Shown here: positions 57,337-64,000 of the stretch, in pieces | Numbering within the stretch: the stretch's first letter is position 1 | Layout: the number at the start of each line of letters is the position of its first letter | Assembly: GCF_017874615.1 (NCBI RefSeq) | Contig: NZ_JAGIKV010000004.1 | Span: forward strand, 1 to 64,000 | Direction of reading: 5' to 3' | DNA from: Paenibacillus xylanexedens | GTDB lineage: Bacteria > Bacillota > Bacilli > Paenibacillales > Paenibacillaceae | DNA: 64,000 bases | Notes under the pieces: model-generated | What the model was told of the DNA's origin: nothing | The model's input: only the letters and a program-made list of their open reading frames with translations | Databases searched by the model: none | Made by a program: the position numbers and the translations under genes

Positions 57337-58608
57337 TTATCCGTTAATTAAACGTAATATATCATTGTAAGTTACTGCCAGCATCAACACAAACAACATC
57401 GCAAATCCGATGAAATGCACCATGCCTTCGCGATTGGGATCAACAGGTCTGCCGCGCAGCGCTTCAATTCCCAAAAATACCAGACGGCTGCCGTCCAGTG
57501 CAGGTATTGGTAGCAGGTTGAAAATCCCAAGGTATAGACTCAAAATCGCTGCCCATCTCGTTAACTGCTCAATCCCTTGTTTAGCAATTTGCCCTGTCAC
57601 TTCAAATGTACGAACTGGACCACCAATATCATCCATGTTGAATTGATTGATCAGATGTTTAAAACCTTCAAATATTATTTTGGTTGTATCAACCATGGCC
57701 ACGCCTGAGACTTTAAATGTCTCTACAAATCCAACAGATCGGGTTGGTAACGTAGGTACGATTCCCACTTTACCGCCCTCTTGTCCTTCTACAGCACGTG
57801 GAGTAATCGTTATATTAAACGTATCCGAACCCCGGCGCAGCGTCCATTCCATCGGCTTATCTTTGGAATCGGCAATCATCGACACCATTTTTTGTGAATC
57901 CGTACCAATAGCAGTACCATTGATGGTTTCGATAATATCGCCCTTTTGCAGGTTCGCCTGATCGGCTGCCCCACCTTCAAGCACTTCACCAATTTGAAGA
58001 TTTTTCGGGTTTTCCACTGGAACTCCTGCCATCTGCGCATATACAGCAAACAGCACAAAGGCCAAGATAAAGTTCATGAGTGGGCCCGCAAAAATAGCCA
58101 ATGCACGCTGTCCAACAGTTTTGCTGCCGAATTGACGATCTTTCGGTGCAATCTGCGTTTGTTTACCACGACTTACCAACATTGCTTGAGGATGAATACG
58201 ATACTCCTGAATCTCTCCATCTACATCGAGTTGAAGCTTCAGCGCTCTCTCCATATCAATGGAGATGACTTCACCACGTATTACATTTTTACGGTTATCC
58301 AGCTGGTCCAGATAGATCATCTTCACCTGGTCATCCGCTGATCTTACCGCGATGGTCTGTCCTTCCTGGATCTCTACCAGTTCCGGATCTTCCCCTGCCA
58401 TTCGTGCATATCCACCAAAAGGCAACAAACGCAATGTAAACTGGGTCTCGTTTCTTTTATATGAGAACAATTTGGGACCAAAACCGATCGCAAACTCCCG
58501 TACAAGAATACCGGCGCGTTTGGCAAAATAATAATGCCCCCATTCATGAACCGTCACGATGACAAAGAACATGAGCACCGTTAGAAATACCACTTGTATG
58601 GTTTCCAA
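57337..58608 (-). CDS. rseP: Site-2 protease RseP/RasP
   Basis: This 423-residue intramembrane zinc metalloprotease cleaves anti-sigma factors and signal-peptide remnants; RasP in B. subtilis acts on RsiW. The metal motif HEWGH (21-25) lies in the first membrane helix, a central PDZ domain carries GDIIETINGTAIG, and the second motif is LDGSRLVFLG near residue 375. It lies between dxr and proS as in Bacillus. Confidence 0.95.
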   Translation of the reverse strand: METIQVVFLTVLMFFVIVTVHEWGHYYFAKRAGILVREFAIGFGPKLFSYKRNETQFTLRLLPFGGYARMAGEDPELVEIQEGQTIAVRSADDQVKMIYLDQLDNRKNVIRGEVISIDMERALKLQLDVDGEIQEYRIHPQAMLVSRGKQTQIAPKDRQFGSKTVGQRALAIFAGPLMNFILAFVLFAVYAQMAGVPVENPKNLQIGEVLEGGAADQANLQKGDIIETINGTAIGTDSQKMVSMIADSKDKPMEWTLRRGSDTFNITITPRAVEGQEGGKVGIVPTLPTRSVGFVETFKVSGVAMVDTTKIIFEGFKHLINQFNMDDIGGPVRTFEVTGQIAKQGIEQLTRWAAILSLYLGIFNLLPIPALDGSRLVFLGIEALRGRPVDPNREGMVHFIGFAMLFVLMLAVTYNDILRLING

Positions 58609-58721
58609 TCCCTATCCATCCTCCTTCACGGCACATACCGCAGTCTGTCCCTCTAGATTATCATTATTCTCTGATACTGCACAAGAGAATCACTTCTTCC
58701 AATTTGTTATGAAAAAAGAGA

Positions 58722-59861
58722 TTACAGACTGGCCGCAAGCTTACGGCTCTCCTGATCACAACGCGCGATCTCCTGTAGATCAGGCTCGTCCACATTGTGG
58801 TGTGCTTCCAGCACAGAAGCAATAATATCTTCTATTTTAAGGAATGAAATCTCTTTACGCAAGAAACGGGCTACAGCAACCTCGTTGGCTGCATTAAACG
58901 CCGTTGTTGCGGTTCCTCCCATTTTACCACACTCATACGCCATTCTTAAACATGGGAACCGTTCCATATCCATCTCACGGAAATGTAATTTCCCAGCTTG
59001 AGCAAGAGACAGACGCTGTGCCGGTGATGGCAAGCGGTCAGGGTAAGTCAGTGCATATTGAATGGGAACTCGCATATCCGGATTCCCCAGTTGTGCGATG
59101 ACGCTGGTGTCATCAAATTCCACATAGGAATGAATAACACTCTCTGGGTGAAGCAATACATTAATCTGATCATATCGAAGACCAAATAACCAGTGTGCTT
59201 CAATGACCTCCAGACCCTTGTTAACCATCGTTGCCGAGTCTATCGTAATTTTGGACCCCATTGACCAATTTGGATGTTTAAGGGCATCCTCTATAGTCAC
59301 ACTCTTCAACTGTTCACGGGTAAGATCACGGAATGATCCACCTGAAGCGGTGAGCGTGATGCCTGCCACGCGTTCTCTGTTTTCACCATTCAAGCATTGG
59401 AATATTGCAGAGTGCTCACTATCAACGGGCAATAAAGAGACTCCTTTTGCAGCCGCTCTTGTCGTGACGATATGACCCGCTGTAACCAATGTCTCCTTGT
59501 TGGCCAGTCCGATCTGTTTGCCTGCATCTATGGCAGCAAGCGTTGACTCCAATCCAACACTGCCCACCACCGCTGTAACAACCGTATGCGCATCGGTTCC
59601 TGCCGCAACTTCTACGAGTCCTTCGTTGCCATAAAACAGTTGCGTTCCTGCAGGCAAATGTGGAGCTACCTTCTCCGCCAATTCTTTGGACCCCACCGAT
59701 ACTTTCTTCGGTCGGTAACGTTTGGTCTGTTCGATCAGCAGGTCTGTATTGCTTCCGGCAGCCAGTCCCTCCACTTGAAAGAGTTCTGGATGCATGTCAA
59801 CTACATCCAGTGTCTGGGTTCCAATGGAACCGGTTGACCCGAGAATCGCAATTTTTTTCAT
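58722..59861 (-). CDS. dxr: 1-deoxy-D-xylulose 5-phosphate reductoisomerase
   Basis: Dxr makes 2-C-methyl-D-erythritol 4-phosphate, the committed step of the MEP isoprenoid pathway. The 379-residue protein starts [20 protein letters not shown] (NADPH) and has [14 protein letters not shown] and the [12 protein letters not shown] active site. The ATG at 59861 has GAGG six bases upstream; 59873 is less good. UppS, a user of the pathway, is two genes away. Confidence 0.96.
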   Translation of the reverse strand: MKKIAILGSTGSIGTQTLDVVDMHPELFQVEGLAAGSNTDLLIEQTKRYRPKKVSVGSKELAEKVAPHLPAGTQLFYGNEGLVEVAAGTDAHTVVTAVVGSVGLESTLAAIDAGKQIGLANKETLVTAGHIVTTRAAAKGVSLLPVDSEHSAIFQCLNGENRERVAGITLTASGGSFRDLTREQLKSVTIEDALKHPNWSMGSKITIDSATMVNKGLEVIEAHWLFGLRYDQINVLLHPESVIHSYVEFDDTSVIAQLGNPDMRVPIQYALTYPDRLPSPAQRLSLAQAGKLHFREMDMERFPCLRMAYECGKMGGTATTAFNAANEVAVARFLRKEISFLKIEDIIASVLEAHHNVDEPDLQEIARCDQESRKLAASL

Positions 59862-59931
59862 GCTGCACCTCATCTTTAATTATCCAATGCCTACGGCGAA
59901 CAATGCTGTTATCTCAGACTCATGTTCTTCT

Positions 59932-60735
59932 TTAGTAGGGCAGTAGCATTAATATATGTACGAATGGAAAAACAACAATCCAGCTGTCGCACCGATCAAG
60001 AATGCCTCCATGCCCTGGGAGAAGACTGCCTGAATCCTTGATGTTATATACACGTTTGTATGCAGACTGGATCAAGTCACCCATCTGACCTACAACTGCA
60101 CAGGCAATTCCGATCACAATCGCTCTCTGCCAGGAAAGTAAACCATCTGATACTAATGCAAAAATAACAGAAGTAACAATTGCAATTACGATGCCACCCA
60201 GTGCACCCTCCACGGTTTTATTTGGACTGATGGAAGGCCAAAGTTTGTTTTTACCAATGAGTTTCCCTACAAAATAAGCTCCTGCATCACTGGCCCATAT
60301 GGAGCCCAGCAACAGGAACGTCCAGAACAACCCATGATGCAGATGTCTGGATTCTGCAATGTAATAGAAACCGACCCCTATATACAACACGCCGAGGAAA
60401 AGCATGGCCACTGTATTCACGGGAACCTTATTTTTGGTGACAACCGAAGCTGTCATCAGTACAAGCATTACTATCCAGATGACCTGAAATAAGGATAGCG
60501 GTCTTGCCTCCCAAAGCATTTCCCAAGGAAACACAATGGCAAACACACCAGCATATCCAATCAGGGCCACACCTGAAAAAGGCATCACCCCGGTCATTTT
60601 AACAAATTCATAATAACCGATGAGAGCCATAAGCAATACCAAACCATGGTACCAGGGTCCGCCCAGCATGCAAAAACCTAAAAACAACACACCTGCTATG
60701 ATTCCTGTCGTTAATCGCTGTTTCAACGGCTTCAT
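59932..60735 (-). CDS. cdsA: Phosphatidate cytidylyltransferase
   Basis: CdsA makes CDP-diacylglycerol from CTP and phosphatidate. The 267-residue membrane protein has about eight helices and the family signature SAYKRVYNIKDSGSLLPGHG with the following GILDR near the end. It lies seven bases after uppS. Its product is the substrate of PgsA, also in this window. Confidence 0.96.
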   Translation of the reverse strand: MKPLKQRLTTGIIAGVLFLGFCMLGGPWYHGLVLLMALIGYYEFVKMTGVMPFSGVALIGYAGVFAIVFPWEMLWEARPLSLFQVIWIVMLVLMTASVVTKNKVPVNTVAMLFLGVLYIGVGFYYIAESRHLHHGLFWTFLLLGSIWASDAGAYFVGKLIGKNKLWPSISPNKTVEGALGGIVIAIVTSVIFALVSDGLLSWQRAIVIGIACAVVGQMGDLIQSAYKRVYNIKDSGSLLPGHGGILDRCDSWIVVFPFVHILMLLPY

Positions 60736-60742
60736 CCTCCAT

Positions 60743-61510
60743 CTATTTCAAACCGCCGTAACGCCTTGTTCTGCGCTGATATTCGGCTACTGCTTCAAGC
60801 AAATGCTTTTTGCCAAATTCGGGCCAGTATATATCCGTAAACCATAATTCACTATATGCAAGCTGCCAAAGCATAAAGTTGCTTAATCTCAACTCTCCGC
60901 TCGTCCGGATCAGCAGATCCGGATCGGGCATGTCAACCGTTAGCATATGTCTATCAATGAGTTCAGGTGTTATGTCCTCTGCCGATAGTTCCCCCGATTT
61001 CACCTGCAGAGCGATCTGTTTAACACAGTCCGTCATTTCACGACGACTTCCATAGTTCATTGCAAAATTCAAAACGAGACCTGTATTATGTTCCGTAAGA
61101 CGAATGGCTTCCCGCAAGGCATTAATGGTATGAGAAGGTAAATGTTCCTCTTGACCCATCATGCGAATGCGCACATTTTTTTCTATAAGTTCATCCAGCT
61201 CTATGGCTAGAAATTCTTGCGGAAGTCGCATCAGAAAATCCACTTCTTCTTTTGGACGCGTCCAGTTTTCTGTCGAAAAAGCGTACATCGTCAGATATTT
61301 GATGCCCAGTTCATCCGCCGCGATGGTCGCACGTTTGACCGCCTTCATGCCATTTTGGTGCCCGGCTATACGCGGGAGTCCCAAACGTTTGGCCCATCGT
61401 CCATTGCCGTCCATGATGATGGCGACGTGCTGCGGGATATTGTCCTCGGATATAGTCAGCGTTTCCTGCTTGTCAGCCCCATTCCACCACGACCGAACCC
61501 GTTTGATCAT
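60743..61510 (-). CDS. uppS: Undecaprenyl diphosphate synthase
   Basis: UppS extends farnesyl diphosphate to undecaprenyl diphosphate, the lipid carrier for the cell wall. The 255-residue cis-prenyltransferase has the catalytic Asp34 in IIMDGNGRWAKR, the YAFSTENWTRP motif and the C-terminal DLLIRTSGELRLSNF. GGAGG precedes the ATG. It leads into cdsA. Confidence 0.97.
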   Translation of the reverse strand: MIKRVRSWWNGADKQETLTISEDNIPQHVAIIMDGNGRWAKRLGLPRIAGHQNGMKAVKRATIAADELGIKYLTMYAFSTENWTRPKEEVDFLMRLPQEFLAIELDELIEKNVRIRMMGQEEHLPSHTINALREAIRLTEHNTGLVLNFAMNYGSRREMTDCVKQIALQVKSGELSAEDITPELIDRHMLTVDMPDPDLLIRTSGELRLSNFMLWQLAYSELWFTDIYWPEFGKKHLLEAVAEYQRRTRRYGGLK

Positions 61511-61565
61511 TCCTGTTCCTCCAAAATCCCTGAAGTTTCTTTATCTGAAGCTTGGAAAAAGAGAC

Positions 61566-61590
61566 AAAACCCCACCGTATTGGAGGGGCT
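61566..61590 (-). terminator. Terminator of pyrH-frr
   Basis: CCCC-CC/GG-GGGG stem with one mismatch, followed by TTTTGTCTC on the minus strand. Confidence 0.65.
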
Positions 61591-61599
61591 GCGCTTGTC

Positions 61600-62153
61600 T
61601 TACACTTCCATGATTTCTTTTTCTTTGGCAGCGAGTACCTTATCGACTTCAGCAATAAACTTGTCGGTCGATTTTTGGATATCATCTTGATGTCTCCGCG
61701 ATTCATCCTCGGAAATATCTGACTTTTCCATTTTCTTAATGTCATCATTCGCATCACGGCGAATGTTACGAATCGCTACTTTACCTTCTTCACCGAACTT
61801 CTTCGTCAGCTTAACAAGTTCCGCTCTACGTTCTTCCGTCAATGCCGGAATAGACAAACGGATCATGCTACCATCATTGGCTGGAGTAAGACCCAGATCT
61901 GATTTCATGATGGCACGCTCGATGTCACCCATGGAGGATTTGTCCCAAGGCTGAATCATCAGTGTACGAGAATCCGGAGTACTAATATTAGCGAGTTGAT
62001 TCAATGGCGTCATTGCCCCATAATACTCTACCTGAATTCGGTCCAGAAGAGCTGGAGTTGCGCGGCCTGCACGCAAAGTAGCCAGGTCACGACGCAATGC
62101 TTGAATTGCTTTTTCCATACGCTCTTCGGCATGTTGTTTAACCGCTTGTGGCA

Positions 62154-62154
<1 letters not shown>
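61600..62154 (-). CDS. frr: Ribosome recycling factor
   Basis: Frr splits post-termination ribosomes with EF-G. The 184-residue protein shows [40 protein letters not shown] and [18 protein letters not shown]. Its ATG shares one base with the pyrH stop (TAATG), so translation is coupled. Confidence 0.97.
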
Positions 62155-62882
<728 letters not shown>

Positions 62883-62956
62883 TTATTCACCCTCCACTTT
62901 GAATCGAACACGCTTGGTGTTCAACCAACAAAACTTCTCGCGCATGGCCTCCTGCT

Positions 62957-62984
62957 TAAAAAGAAAGGAACACAGTTGTGTTCC
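62957..62984 (-). terminator. Terminator of rpsB-tsf
   Basis: GGAACAC/GTGTTCC hairpin followed by TTTCTTTTT on the minus strand, in the gap between tsf and pyrH. Confidence 0.8.
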
Positions 62985-63115
62985 GCTCTTTTAGGAAAAA
63001 CGTTTAACCGGTAAGGCCACTGTTTTCCTGAGATATAAGGGAGTCTACGCTTCGAAGTTTTATCATTCTTATATCTTCGAAAATCAATTCTGCTCGCCGG
63101 TTTATAGAAACCGTC

Positions 63116-63766
63116 TTATTTGTTTACTTGGGACATTACTTCTTCTACGAAGTTGTCTACTTTTTTCTCAAGACCTTCACCCAGTTCATAACGAACGAAA
63201 CGACGGATGGAGATGTTTTCACCAATTTGGCTGATTTTTTCGTTCAGCAATTGGGAGATCGTTTTGTCTGGATCTTTAACGAAAGTTTGTTCCATAAGGC
63301 AGTACTCTTCGTAGTATTTACCGATACGGCCTTCAACCATTTTTTCAATGATTTTCTCTGGTTTGCCTTCGTTAAGAGCTTGAGCTTTCAGGATTTCTTT
63401 TTCTTTTTCCAGCTCATCTGTAGGAACTTCTTCGCGTTTAACGAATTTAGGATTAGCTGCAGCGATTTGCATAGCTACATCTTTAACGAAATCCTTAAAT
63501 TGATCCGTTTTACCAACGAAGTCAGTTTCACAGTTAACTTCAACCAAGACACCAATGCGTCCACCAGCGTGGATGTAAGATTCTACAACGCCTTCAGTTG
63601 CTGCACGGCCTGCTTTGCTTGCTGCTGCAGAAAGACCTTTCTCACGCAACAATTCAGCCGCTTTTGTTACATCACCGTTTGCTTCTTCCAGTGCTTTTTT
63701 GCAATCGAGCATACCAGCGCCCGTTCTTTCGCGAAGTTCTTTTACTGCACTCGCATTAACTGCCAT
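63116..63766 (-). CDS. tsf: Elongation factor Ts
   Basis: EF-Ts exchanges GDP for GTP on EF-Tu. The 216-residue protein has the UBA-like start [19 protein letters not shown] and the core [19 protein letters not shown]. It is shorter than E. coli EF-Ts, as is common in some Firmicutes (a reduced C-terminal half). It follows rpsB. Confidence 0.97.
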   Translation of the reverse strand: MAVNASAVKELRERTGAGMLDCKKALEEANGDVTKAAELLREKGLSAAASKAGRAATEGVVESYIHAGGRIGVLVEVNCETDFVGKTDQFKDFVKDVAMQIAAANPKFVKREEVPTDELEKEKEILKAQALNEGKPEKIIEKMVEGRIGKYYEEYCLMEQTFVKDPDKTISQLLNEKISQIGENISIRRFVRYELGEGLEKKVDNFVEEVMSQVNK

Positions 63767-63806
63767 TATAAATTCCCTCCAACATTAAGTATTGTACGTA
63801 CACTCT

Positions 63807-63849
63807 AAAAAAAGGGCAGTGAGAGGTTATCCACCTGCCAACCACCCTT
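63807..63849 (-). terminator. Possible attenuator between rpsB and tsf
   Basis: GGCAG/CTGCC with inner GG/CC, followed by seven T residues on the minus strand. It would lower tsf expression relative to rpsB. Confidence 0.5.
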
Positions 63850-63881
63850 TTAATTTAGTTTATAACATATGTTCGAATCTA

Positions 63882-64000
63882 TTAAGCGGAAGTTTCTTCG
63901 CCTTGGTTAGCTTCGATTACAGCATCAGCCATTTTACCTGTCAGCAATTTAACAGCGCGGATCGCGTCGTCATTACCTGGGATAACATAATCGATCTCAT
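63882..64000 (-). CDS. rpsB: 30S ribosomal protein S2, C-terminal part
   Basis: Only the last 39 codons are inside the window; the 5' end lies beyond 64000. The peptide [20 protein letters not shown], followed by [15 protein letters not shown] and TSA, is the C-terminus of S2. It precedes tsf, as in nearly all bacteria. Confidence 0.93.
   Translation of the reverse strand, partial: EIDYVIPGNDDAIRAVKLLTGKMADAVIEANQGEETSA

Noticed and set aside
63866..63879. ATAACATATGTTCG as a LexA box
   Set aside because: It lacks the leading CG and lies between rpsB and tsf away from any promoter; a chance match is more likely.

Overview
The window is a stretch of the core chromosome of an endospore-forming Gram-positive bacterium, most likely a Paenibacillus. 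The grounds are sporulation genes (spoVS, spoVFA/spoVFB, a sleB-like hydrolase, ylxY), strong AGGAGG ribosome binding sites, frequent TTG and GTG starts, and a gene order that follows the Bacillus subtilis recA-polC-pyrH arc with lineage-specific changes. Every gene I can support lies on the minus strand, so the window reads biologically from 64000 down to 1. I see no insertion sequences, prophage, CRISPR array, tRNA or rRNA genes.

From right to left. 64.0-57.3 kb: rpsB (3' end), tsf, pyrH, frr, uppS, cdsA, dxr and rseP cover translation factors, UMP synthesis, undecaprenyl and phospholipid precursors and intramembrane proteolysis. 57.3-42.4 kb: proS (the short archaeal/eukaryotic-like type), polC, then the rimP-nusA-rnpM-ylxQ-infB-rbfA-nrnA-truB-ribF operon and rpsO. 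42.2-30.8 kb: pnp, ylxY, an M16 protease, dut, the dipicolinate synthase operon spoVFA-spoVFB, dapG, dapA and RNase J. 30.6-19.5 kb: tepA, ylzJ, ftsK/spoIIIE, a SleB-like hydrolase, the EF-P modification genes ymfF-ymfH-ymfI, ymfJ, ymfK, rodZ and a small membrane protein. 19.4-11.0 kb: yajQ, pgsA, cinA, recA, recX, rny, ymdB and spoVS. 11.0-6.6 kb: an M19 dipeptidase, pduL, miaB and ricA. 6.4-0 kb is the most accessory-looking part: a hotdog thioesterase, an nrtR-pncA-pncB NAD-salvage operon, two unknown membrane or lipoprotein genes and a quinone-oxidoreductase-like gene.

Several promoters can be read directly. Sigma-A promoters precede nrtR, miaB (extended -10), pduL, rny, recA (with a LexA/SOS box), pgsA, ftsK, rnj and rpsO. 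Sporulation-sigma matches occur where expected: sigma-H before spoVS, sigma-E before ylxY, sigma-K before spoVFA and sigma-G before the sleB-like gene. Many rho-independent terminators divide the units.

I did not find a clearly new multi-gene system. The most interesting candidates are an autoregulated NrtR NAD-salvage operon whose promoter carries a perfect palindrome, the conserved ACT plus P-loop protein YmfK of unknown role, a possible LexA box before ftsK, the replaced type of prolyl-tRNA synthetase, the absence of asd between spoVFB and dapG, and two perfect inverted-repeat elements near ricA-miaB and recX-recA.
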